This document shows, in pieces, positions 1 to 7,288 of a DNA stretch of 64,000 nucleotides. The translations under genes were made by a program, and so were the position numbers. This stretch comes from JBFWRK01 sp050248955. Its GTDB lineage: Bacteria; Actinomycetota; Acidimicrobiia; Acidimicrobiales; Ilumatobacteraceae. Under the pieces are notes generated by a model. That model made no database searches. It worked only from the letters and a program-made list of their open reading frames with translations, and was not told the origin of the DNA. The stretch spans positions 248,001-312,000 of the forward strand of contig JBFWRK010000001.1 in assembly GCA_050248955.1 (NCBI GenBank). The letters are read 5' to 3'. Each line of letters starts with the position of its first letter. Position 1 is the stretch's first letter.

Positions 1-2
1 GC

Positions 3-1076
3 TTCCAGGGTGAGTTCAGGAACCACTCGCTCCTGGTGACGTCGCTCGAGTCGGACGGATCGACCCCGTATTCGCTCTGGTACGTCCTCCAGAAGGCGCT
101 CGTCGGTGGGAATCGAGACGAGCTCGTCCTGCTCAACGCTGGGTGGCTCATGCTGGGGGCGCTCGCTGCCTTCAAGGGGATCGTGCTCACGGGGGCTCTC
201 CTCGCGACGTCAGCATCTCGCCTGCAGGCGCTGATCGTGGGGTTCCTGCTCGGCTCAGCGGTGGCGTTCCCGATGCCATGGCTCGAGCGCCGATCGAGGC
301 TGAGGGAAGGGCCTGTCAACTACCTCGGCACGTTGCCGCCGAACGTGTTCATGTCAGCGACCCAGCTCATGGCGAACATCGCCGCTGTGGTCGCCGTGGT
401 CACGCTCACGCTCTGGTTCCAGAAGCCGACGAGCGCCCGCTTCGCGACCATGGCCTCGTCCGCACTCCTCGCCACACTCGCCAAGCCTGGGATCGCGCCC
501 GCTCTCCTGGCGACCGTCGCGCTGCTCACGCTGCTGTCCGTGCGCGCTCGACGGCAGGACGTGCGAACGGGTGTTGCGAGTCTCCTGATCGTGGGCTTCC
601 TGGTCGGCATCCCGCTCCTCGGCGCGTACAGCAGCTTCATGACCGGACGCGGTCGGCTCGGTCTGCACTCGGAGCTCCGGCCGTTCGACACGTGGACCAC
701 CTTCACCAATCAGTGGTTTCCGGACCTCATCGCCAGCTGGGCTTTTCCGATCGTCGTGATCGGCGTCCTGTGGGTCAGCCGGAACGCATCGCCGACTCGA
801 CGTGAGTGGCTGATACCCGCGTGGTCGATGGCCGCGATCTCGACGCTCATGTTCGCGCTCCTCGCTGAGGTGAACCGCGAGGGCAAGGTGATCTATGCGG
901 GGAACTTCGCGTGGGGCGCGATGGCGGCGACGAGCGGTCTGTACGTCGTGTCAGCGATCGCACTGCACGGCATCCCGTGGAGGATCCGGTGGATGCCGCT
1001 CGCCGTCCTGACGGTGCAGGCCATCACCGGCCTGCACTACCTCAACCGCTACATCGACACGGGCATCTTCATCTAG
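3..1076 (+). CDS. Polytopic membrane protein, C-terminal part (partial at window edge)
   Basis: The reading frame is open back to the first bases of the window, so the GTG at 36 is probably internal and the true start lies outside. The visible part has about eight hydrophobic segments of membrane-helix length separated by short charged loops. A Pro-Pro-Asn-Val-Phe loop after the second visible segment resembles loops seen in exopolysaccharide membrane proteins, but I do not recognise a family with certainty. The frame ends in TAG at 1074-1076, and the TA of this stop is the target site of the IS630 element that follows. With the element removed the stop would still read TAG, so the protein end is unchanged by the insertion. 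The surroundings suggest a role in polysaccharide assembly; this is inference only. Confidence 0.75.
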   Translation, partial: FQGEFRNHSLLVTSLESDGSTPYSLWYVLQKALVGGNRDELVLLNAGWLMLGALAAFKGIVLTGALLATSASRLQALIVGFLLGSAVAFPMPWLERRSRLREGPVNYLGTLPPNVFMSATQLMANIAAVVAVVTLTLWFQKPTSARFATMASSALLATLAKPGIAPALLATVALLTLLSVRARRQDVRTGVASLLIVGFLVGIPLLGAYSSFMTGRGRLGLHSELRPFDTWTTFTNQWFPDLIASWAFPIVVIGVLWVSRNASPTRREWLIPAWSMAAISTLMFALLAEVNREGKVIYAGNFAWGAMAATSGLYVVSAIALHGIPWRIRWMPLAVLTVQAITGLHYLNRYIDTGIFI

Positions 1077-2218
1077 TGTCCCGCATCAGAGGTTCGTCAA
1101 GTATTTCTTGAGGCTGTCGAGGATCTGGTCGGCGGTCTTGTGCCAGACGAACGGTTTCGGGTTGTCGTTCCGGGCGGCGATCCAGGCGTTCAGGTCGGCG
1201 GTGAGCGCCGCGATCGACCTGTGCGCAGACCGTTTGAGCATCTTGTTCGTGAGCTCGGCGAACCATCGCTCGACGAGGTTCATCCACGATGACGAAGTCG
1301 GGGTGAAGTGGAACGCGAAGCGAGGGTGCTTGAGCAGCCAGTCGCGGATCGCTGGAGTCTTGTGCGTGCTCGGGTTGTCGAGCACGACATGCACCGCCAG
1401 GTCGGCCGGCACGGACTCGTCGATGAGCTTGAGGAACTTACGGAACTCGATCGCCCGATGCTGGGCGCGGGTCTGGGCCACCACCTGCCCGGTCGCCAGG
1501 TTGAGCGCGGCGAACAGATCGGTGACCCCGTGACGCTTGTAGTCATGGGTGCGGCGTTCGACCTGACCCGGTCGCATCGGCAGGCTGGGCTGGGTCCGGT
1601 CGAGCGCTTGGATGCTCGTCTTCTCGTCGACACACATCACCACGGCATGTTCGGGCGGGTTCATGTACAACCCGACGACATCGCGGACCTTGTCGACGAA
1701 CTGCGGGTCCTCTGACAGTTTGAAGGTGTCGGTCAGCCACGGCTTCAACCCGAACGCACGCCAGATCCGCCCCACCGACGACGGCGAGATCCCCGACCGG
1801 GCCGCGAGATCACGCGTCGACCAGTGCGTCGCATCGGTCGGCTTGTCCTCCAACGTCCGCACGATCACCGCTTCGACGTCGTCATCGGTGATCGAACGCG
1901 GTGCTCCCGGTCGTGGATCGTCCGGCAACCCGTCAAGACCACGTTCGATGAACCGCTTGCGCCACTTCACCACCGTCGCCTGGTTGCAGCCGACCTTGTC
2001 GGCCACTTCGTTGTTCGACAACCCGTCCGCAGCGAGCAACACGATCCTGGCCCGCTGCGCGATCGAGTGCGGCGACGTCGGCCGTTTCGACCACCGGACC
2101 AGCACCTCCCGATCCTCATCAGACACCGTCAACAACGCCCGCGGGCGACCACGACCAGCCATGGAACAAGTATGAACGAACCCACCCAACAACGCGAACT
2201 ATTTCTGACCCAATACAC
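1076..2218 (-). mobile_element. IS630-family insertion sequence, apparently complete
   Basis: The element of 1143 bp is flanked by TA dinucleotides at 1074-1075 and 2219-2220, the target duplication typical of the IS630/Tc1 group. Its ends form imperfect 15-bp inverted repeats: the left end begins GTGTCCCGCATCAGA, the right end read inward begins GTGTATTGGGTCAGA, matching at GTGT and TCAGA. It carries one full-length transposase gene on the minus strand and nothing else. I see no second copy in the window. The intact frame, the matching ends and the preserved target duplication suggest a fairly recent insertion. Confidence 0.88.
1086..2162 (-). CDS. IS630-family DDE transposase
   Basis: The protein of 358 residues has an N-terminal helix-turn-helix region (around residues 30-60, with the Cys-Asn-Gln-Ala-Thr-Val segment typical of IS630 proteins) and a C-terminal DDE catalytic domain. 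The triad is visible as Asp179 (CVDEKT), Asp262 (VLDNPSTHK) and Glu298 (WMNLVERWF); the 35-residue gap between the second Asp and the Glu is the D35E spacing of many IS630 enzymes. All three residues are present, so it may be active. The ATG at 2162 is chosen because the Gly-Arg-rich start fits family members; an in-frame start 30 bases upstream is possible. The gene nearly fills the element and lies opposite to the interrupted upstream membrane gene. Confidence 0.93.
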   Translation of the reverse strand: MAGRGRPRALLTVSDEDREVLVRWSKRPTSPHSIAQRARIVLLAADGLSNNEVADKVGCNQATVVKWRKRFIERGLDGLPDDPRPGAPRSITDDDVEAVIVRTLEDKPTDATHWSTRDLAARSGISPSSVGRIWRAFGLKPWLTDTFKLSEDPQFVDKVRDVVGLYMNPPEHAVVMCVDEKTSIQALDRTQPSLPMRPGQVERRTHDYKRHGVTDLFAALNLATGQVVAQTRAQHRAIEFRKFLKLIDESVPADLAVHVVLDNPSTHKTPAIRDWLLKHPRFAFHFTPTSSSWMNLVERWFAELTNKMLKRSAHRSIAALTADLNAWIAARNDNPKPFVWHKTADQILDSLKKYLTNL

Positions 2219-2288
2219 TAGTAGGTGCTCGCATCGGGGTGATGGCGACGCAGCGTCCCTCCGGGCCACGCGTCGTGCCGTTCGGTGC

Positions 2289-3419
2289 TCAGCAGCGAAA
2301 CGCCCGAATGGACTCGACGATGTGCTCGACGCTGGCGGCAGCGAGATCGGGATAGAGCGGCAACCGAACCAGACGCTCACTGACATCGCGTGAGATCGGG
2401 CAGTCGGGATCGTCACCCCGGAGCTCGGTGCCATAGGGCGAGGTGTCGAGCGGCACGTAGTGGAACACCGCCTGGACACGTTGATCGGCAAGGTGCGCGA
2501 TGAGGCGGGTCCGAGCATCGAGGTCCGGCATGAGGAGGTAGAAGATGTGCGCCGGCTGCTCGCAGTTCGGCGGAACAACGGGAAGCCGGACGCCCTCCGT
2601 TGTCGCCCAGTCGGACAGGCAGCTGTGGTAGGTCGACCAGATCCGCTGTCGGGCGGCTTGAGTCACCTCGGCGTTCTCGAGGGCGGCGACGAGCACCGCG
2701 GCGGTGAACTCCGACGGCAGCCAGCTCGAGCCCAGCCCGACCCACGTGTACTTGTCGACCATGCCACGGAAGAACTGACTGCGGTTCGTGCCCTTCTCGC
2801 GCGCGATCTCTGCCGCAGGAACGAGCGCTGGGTCGTTGATGACGAGTGCGCCGCCCTCGCCCGCGCTGATGTTCTTCGTCTCGTGGAAGCTGAGGGTGCT
2901 CATCGAGCCGAACGTGCCGAGTGGCCGGCCGTCCACGCCGGCGAACAGCCCGTGCGCGTTGTCCTCCACCACGATGGCGCCGACACGCGAGGCGATCGCC
3001 GTGATCCGGAGCAGCTCGCACGCGACACCGGCGTAGTGCACCGGCACGATGACGCGGGTGCGGTCGGTGACGAGTGCATCCACCGACGCAGGATCGACGC
3101 ACAACGTGTCCGGGAGGATCTCGGCGAACCGGATCCTCGCGCCACGCAACGCGAACGCGTTCGCTGTGCTCACGAACGTGAACGCGGGCACGATGACCTC
3201 ATCGCCCGGCCGAATGTCAAGGGTGAGCGCCGAGAGCTCGAGCGCGTGTGTGCACGACGTCGTGAGGAGGATCGTTGCTGCGTCGGGGTAGTACTTCGCG
3301 AGCAGGTCGGCAGCTCGGCGTGTCATCGGTCCGTCTCCCGAGTGGTGGCCGGACGAGGCGACCTCGGCGAGGCGGGCGGCCAGCTCCGGCGATGCCGGCG
3401 GGCGGTTGAACGGGATCAC
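2289..3419 (-). CDS. wecE: dTDP-4-amino-4,6-dideoxygalactose transaminase (WecE/RffA type)
   Basis: This PLP-dependent DegT/DnrJ/EryC1/StrS aminotransferase has 376 residues, the same length as E. coli WecE, and follows it closely along its length: an IPFNRPP start, a CxHALE segment, GDEVIVPAFTFVSTANAF, and the PLP lysine Lys182 in SFHETKN. WecE converts dTDP-4-keto-6-deoxyglucose plus glutamate into dTDP-Fuc4N. The GTG start at 3419 overlaps the stop of the wecD-like gene by 4 bp (GTGA) and gives the exact family length, whereas longer upstream versions of the frame only read the acetyltransferase gene in another frame. It is the last gene of the GT2-wecD-wecE operon. The donors of its substrate, RmlA and RmlB, are not in this window. 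Confidence 0.92.
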   Translation of the reverse strand: MIPFNRPPASPELAARLAEVASSGHHSGDGPMTRRAADLLAKYYPDAATILLTTSCTHALELSALTLDIRPGDEVIVPAFTFVSTANAFALRGARIRFAEILPDTLCVDPASVDALVTDRTRVIVPVHYAGVACELLRITAIASRVGAIVVEDNAHGLFAGVDGRPLGTFGSMSTLSFHETKNISAGEGGALVINDPALVPAAEIAREKGTNRSQFFRGMVDKYTWVGLGSSWLPSEFTAAVLVAALENAEVTQAARQRIWSTYHSCLSDWATTEGVRLPVVPPNCEQPAHIFYLLMPDLDARTRLIAHLADQRVQAVFHYVPLDTSPYGTELRGDDPDCPISRDVSERLVRLPLYPDLAAASVEHIVESIRAFRC

Positions 3420-4168
3420 CCGTGGCTCCGATGACCGGCGCGGTGCCAGTGCAGCCAGTAGCCGAGTCGGGCGACCTTGAAGCCGGACGCCTGGTACATC
3501 TTCATCGCGGCGGCGCTGCCGCCTTGGGTGACGACGGTCATGCGCGGGCAGCCCACAGCGAACAACGACTCGATCGCGTGCGCGACCAATCTCGGCCCGA
3601 GACCCGCGCCGCGGGCGGGCGGTGCCACGCCGACCAAGCCGATCGTGCCGTCGCCATTGGCCAGACGCCCGTACGAGACGTATCCGACGACCTGCCCGTG
3701 TCGCTCGGACGCCGCCAGCGCCCATCCGGGCATCGCGACGTCACGTCGGATCCACTGCCGGTAGAACTCCTCGATCCTCGTCGTGTCGAGGACAGGATCG
3801 GCGCCGAAGCGGGAGTTGCCGTGACAGACCGCTGCGAGCTCCGCGATCGGCGCCACGTCGCTCGGGGTGGCGCTCTTGACGGCAGGGTCGCGAGATGAGG
3901 CGGCCACATGCGCCACCCGGTCGAGCACGACCTCGGATCGCAGGTCCACCAGGAGGAAGCCGGCGCGCTCCGCTGCTTGCGCGTGCGCGGTCTGAGCGGC
4001 CGGCACGAGGATCTGGACGAAGTCGTAGGCCTCCTGGGCGCGGTCGATCGCGTCGCGGACGGCTTCGACGGACGCCGGATGGTGCTCATCGAGATGCACC
4101 CGTCCGGCCGGCTCCCCCCAGAACTCCGAGTCCCATGGCAGGGAGGTGATCGCGACGTCAGTCTCCAT
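3416..4168 (-). CDS. wecD: dTDP-4-amino-4,6-dideoxygalactose N-acetyltransferase-like GNAT (WecD/RffC type)
   Basis: The protein has 250 residues. The N-terminal half starts with a LPWDSEFWG motif as in E. coli WecD. The C-terminal GNAT fold carries the acetyl-CoA loop ARGAGLG at about residues 184-190, followed by a strand and helix ending in SAAAMKMYQASGF and a WLHWHR tail. WecD acetylates dTDP-Fuc4N to dTDP-Fuc4NAc, and the neighbouring wecE supplies exactly that substrate, so sequence and context agree. It overlaps the upstream glycosyltransferase gene by 11 bp and the downstream wecE by 4 bp, suggesting translational coupling. The acetyl acceptor could differ from that in enterobacteria. 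Confidence 0.85.
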   Translation of the reverse strand: METDVAITSLPWDSEFWGEPAGRVHLDEHHPASVEAVRDAIDRAQEAYDFVQILVPAAQTAHAQAAERAGFLLVDLRSEVVLDRVAHVAASSRDPAVKSATPSDVAPIAELAAVCHGNSRFGADPVLDTTRIEEFYRQWIRRDVAMPGWALAASERHGQVVGYVSYGRLANGDGTIGLVGVAPPARGAGLGPRLVAHAIESLFAVGCPRMTVVTQGGSAAAMKMYQASGFKVARLGYWLHWHRAGHRSHG

Positions 4169-5108
4169 GGCTGCCGCCGGCCTCGTTGCTGCCGACCTCG
4201 TTCCTGACGAAGTAGGACGGGCGGCGCATCGTGCGGAAGTGGACGCGTGCCAGATACTCGCCGATCACTGCGATACCGATCATCTGGATCCCACCGACGA
4301 GGGAGAGCAGCGATGCGAGGAACGTGAATCCAGGCACGGTCGTGTCGCCGAGGAAGAACCGCACGAGCACGTAGGTGAGCGTCCCCATGCCGAGCGCGCC
4401 GAGCAGCAGGCCGAGGTACGCGACCACGCGCAGCGGTGCGGCGCTGTATCCGGTGATCATGTTCACTGCGTGCCGCACGAGACCGCGGAAGCTGTAGCCG
4501 GAGCTTCCGGACGCGCGGGCGTCCATCTCGACGGACACCGGTGTGACTCGACTGGTCGACCAGGACAGCAGCACGTCGATCGACACGTACGGGTCGTTCA
4601 CGGTTGCGAACGCCTCACGGAGTTGGGTGCGGAAGCACCGGAACGCGCTGATGTACTCCGCGTGGGACACGCCCAGCGAGCGACGCAGGATGCGCTTCAC
4701 CAGTCGGGAGGCGAGGGAGCGCCCGGCAGCGTGCTCCTCCACGGCAGAAACGCCGTACACCAGATCGGTGGCCGGGGTGAGCGCCTCGAGCAGTCTCGGT
4801 AGATCCTCTGGACGGTGCTGCAGATCGTCGTCCATCGTGACGATGATCGGATTGCGCGCCGCTCTGATGCCCGCGAGCAGCGCGCCGTGCTGCCCACTGT
4901 TCCGACCGAGTTGGATCCCGCGCCAGGTCGGGTGTTCGGCGACAACGGCCGCGATCACGTCCCAGCTACCGTCGCTACCGACGTCCTCGACGAAGATCAC
5001 CTCGTCCCCGGCCGAGAGCACGTTCGCAAGGCGCGCCGCAAGTTCCGAGAGCGTCTGTTCGGCATTGAACACCGGGATGACGACGCTCAGCGCGACCGCG
5101 GCGGTCAT
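4158..5108 (-). CDS. Membrane-anchored GT2 glycosyltransferase (GtrB/ArnC/DPM1 type)
   Basis: The 316-residue protein has an N-terminal GT-A domain: VVIPVFNAE at residues 9-17, the nucleotide-binding GQHGALLAGIRAA stretch, and the metal-binding Asp-Asp-Asp of TMDDDLQHRPED at about residue 94. Two hydrophobic helices near residues 225-290 anchor it in the membrane. This layout is that of polyprenyl-phosphate glycosyltransferases such as GtrB and ArnC, which put a sugar on undecaprenyl phosphate for use outside the membrane. As first gene of the operon with wecD and wecE it may transfer Fuc4NAc or a related sugar; that is inference. The gene starts 201 bp from a divergently transcribed membrane-protein gene. 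Confidence 0.85.
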   Translation of the reverse strand: MTAAVALSVVIPVFNAEQTLSELAARLANVLSAGDEVIFVEDVGSDGSWDVIAAVVAEHPTWRGIQLGRNSGQHGALLAGIRAARNPIIVTMDDDLQHRPEDLPRLLEALTPATDLVYGVSAVEEHAAGRSLASRLVKRILRRSLGVSHAEYISAFRCFRTQLREAFATVNDPYVSIDVLLSWSTSRVTPVSVEMDARASGSSGYSFRGLVRHAVNMITGYSAAPLRVVAYLGLLLGALGMGTLTYVLVRFFLGDTTVPGFTFLASLLSLVGGIQMIGIAVIGEYLARVHFRTMRRPSYFVRNEVGSNEAGGSHGD

Positions 5109-5309
5109 CGGCGGACGCGCAGATGTTCGATGCGAAGGCAGCGATCGGGAAGCTCGCGGAACATCAGATTGACACTACCGGCCGGCTCTCGCCGCACACT
5201 GGACGCCGGCGATCCGCCGGGACTCCACCCGACCCGGTGAGCTTCGAAGTGAGATGATCTTCAGAAATGTGTCATTCCCCTGGTTGTTCGATCGCGGTCG
5301 TTCGGTGCG

Positions 5310-7202
5310 ATGCGCGGAGGATCGCTTGCGCGCGACGTCGATGACGAAGCACTCGGTCGCATGACACGAGCGGAACTGACGCGGCGCGTCGTCACAACGG
5401 TACGCGCACCAGCCGTGGTCCTGGTCGCCGTTGTCGTGGTTCCGGTTGGCGTGGCCGTCGTCGCCGCGACACGGTGGGCGTGGGTGCTGATCGCAAACGC
5501 GGGTCGCGGTCTGGACGTGTCGGACGAGGCCTACTACTTGCTGTCGGCGTGGCGTCCCTCGACCACGAGGGCGACGGCTTCCGACTTCGGCTTCTATCTG
5601 CGCCCCGTGCTGTGGCTGTCCGGGGGGTCGTTGAGGTGGTTCAGGGTGGCGGGCATGGTGTTGGTGCTCGTCGCCTGCGCGGGAGCGGCTTTCGCCGCGA
5701 TCACGGGGTCGGACTCCGATCGCAGAACATCGAAGTCGCAGCGGGCCGCCGCACTTCTCGGCGCCACCGCGCTGGTGTCGGCGACGACCTTGACGTACTA
5801 CGGACGATGGCTTCCGACGCCGAGCTACAACCTCCTCAACCTCGTGCTGATGCTGCTCGTGGCGGGGTGTCTGACAGCCGGCAGTCGAACGCTTGCGCAG
5901 CTCCACGAGACAGGCATCGCAGTGGCCGGCCCCCGGCTGCGCGACCTCTGGCCACTCTCGGCGCTCGGTGCGCTGCTCGTGTTCGGTTCGACGATCAAGG
6001 CGTCGTCGTACCTCGCTGCGACGCTGGTGTGCGCAGTCTGCCTCGCCGTCGTTGCGGGACGGCACGTCGTCCCTGCTGTGCGTGCCGCGTTCGTCGGAGC
6101 GGTTGCCGGCCTCGTGGTGCACTGGGGCCTGATCGCCGGAGCACCGGCGAGTGACCTGCGCAGGCTCCGACGGGGCGTGGAAGCGTTGGGGCTGTTGGAG
6201 AGCCATTCGGCGAGTCAGGTGTGGGAGACCGACTTCCTCGTCGACACGGTTGCGCCTTGGTTCGCGGTGTGGGGCCTCGGCGTACTCCTGATCGTTGCCG
6301 TGTGGCGAGTCGTCCGTTCGCCGGCGGTTCGATCGTTGGTGGTGGTGTCGTCGGCGAGTCTCACCTTCGTGCTCATGTGGGACGGGCGACCTCGAGGTGG
6401 TGCGGCCCTGCTGAGTGACGCCACGGGCTGGTGGTGGGTTCGACTGGGTGCTGTCACCCTGGTCTGGATCAGTGCACTCGCGCCCCGACCCTCGCGCCTG
6501 CTCGTGGTCGGCCCGTGCGTCGCACTGCTCGGGGTAGCGGCGAGCGTCGGCTCCAACATCGGTGTCGTCCGCCAGATCGGCATGAGCGCCGGCGTGATCG
6601 GCCTCGGTGTCCTCATCCAGGCCGTTGGTGTCGTGGGCATGATGGACCGATCGCACATCCGGTCGCTGGCAGCGGTCCCAGGGGCGCTCTTCTTCGTACT
6701 GGCATCCGTCGCTTCGAGCGGAGCAGTCGACGACGCCCTTGCTGACCCATATCGACTCGGCGCGCCGCTGGCGGAGTCGAACGAACGCATCGAGCTGGGG
6801 CGATTCGGTCCCGTCGAGGTCACCCCGAGCCTCGCCTCGTACTTCACCGGGCTGCAGGCCCTTTCCGGGGAGTTGAGTGACGAGCAGCGGGGGTGCCTGA
6901 TCGACCTCACGGGCGGCACGCCGATATCGGCCATCGCGCTCGACGCGCGACCAGCCGGATTCGCGTGGCTGCTCGGCGGGTACGCCGGTTCTGCGGACGC
7001 TGCCGACTACTGGCTGTCGCTCGACGACTGCGTGACTGGGCCGATCACGCTGCTCGAAGCACCGGGCGGCGAGCGCTCGATCCGTCGGCCGCCGTGGTTG
7101 TCCGAGCGTTCGTTCCGCGTCGTCGGTGAGGTCGCGTTCAACGGTTATCTGGACGAGCTCCAGGTGCTTTCCGTGACGACCGACAACGGCGATGGCGAGT
7201 GA
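5310..7202 (+). CDS. Large polytopic membrane protein, GT-C-like, function unknown
   Basis: The 630-residue protein has a short cytoplasmic start, a first hydrophobic segment at about residues 29-55 and then roughly ten more helices up to residue 470, followed by a soluble C-terminal part of about 150 residues. After the first helix comes a SDEAYYLL segment; an acidic pair in the first extracytoplasmic loop is typical of GT-C glycosyltransferases that use lipid-linked sugars. The overall similarity is too weak to name a family. It is followed 86 bp later by a FlaA1/CapD-type dehydratase in the same direction. The ATG at 5310 is the first start of the frame; the ATG at 5361 would also keep all helices. 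No clear ribosome binding site is visible. Confidence 0.7.
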   Translation: MRGGSLARDVDDEALGRMTRAELTRRVVTTVRAPAVVLVAVVVVPVGVAVVAATRWAWVLIANAGRGLDVSDEAYYLLSAWRPSTTRATASDFGFYLRPVLWLSGGSLRWFRVAGMVLVLVACAGAAFAAITGSDSDRRTSKSQRAAALLGATALVSATTLTYYGRWLPTPSYNLLNLVLMLLVAGCLTAGSRTLAQLHETGIAVAGPRLRDLWPLSALGALLVFGSTIKASSYLAATLVCAVCLAVVAGRHVVPAVRAAFVGAVAGLVVHWGLIAGAPASDLRRLRRGVEALGLLESHSASQVWETDFLVDTVAPWFAVWGLGVLLIVAVWRVVRSPAVRSLVVVSSASLTFVLMWDGRPRGGAALLSDATGWWWVRLGAVTLVWISALAPRPSRLLVVGPCVALLGVAASVGSNIGVVRQIGMSAGVIGLGVLIQAVGVVGMMDRSHIRSLAAVPGALFFVLASVASSGAVDDALADPYRLGAPLAESNERIELGRFGPVEVTPSLASYFTGLQALSGELSDEQRGCLIDLTGGTPISAIALDARPAGFAWLLGGYAGSADAADYWLSLDDCVTGPITLLEAPGGERSIRRPPWLSERSFRVVGEVAFNGYLDELQVLSVTTDNGDGE

Positions 7203-7274
7203 CCGGGGCGCGGTCCATCTGGCGAACCGAGCTGTAGCAGCCCTCCATCGCGACCGTCCGGGCGAAGTCGGCAA

Positions 7275-7280
7275 TATGCT
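7275..7280 (+). promoter_or_regulatory. Candidate -10 box TATGCT of a leaderless promoter
   Basis: TATGCT fits the actinobacterial TANNNT pattern and ends 8 nt before the GTG at 7289. No Shine-Dalgarno sequence lies before this GTG. No convincing -35 box is seen. Confidence 0.4.
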
Positions 7281-7288
7281 GGTTCGAC

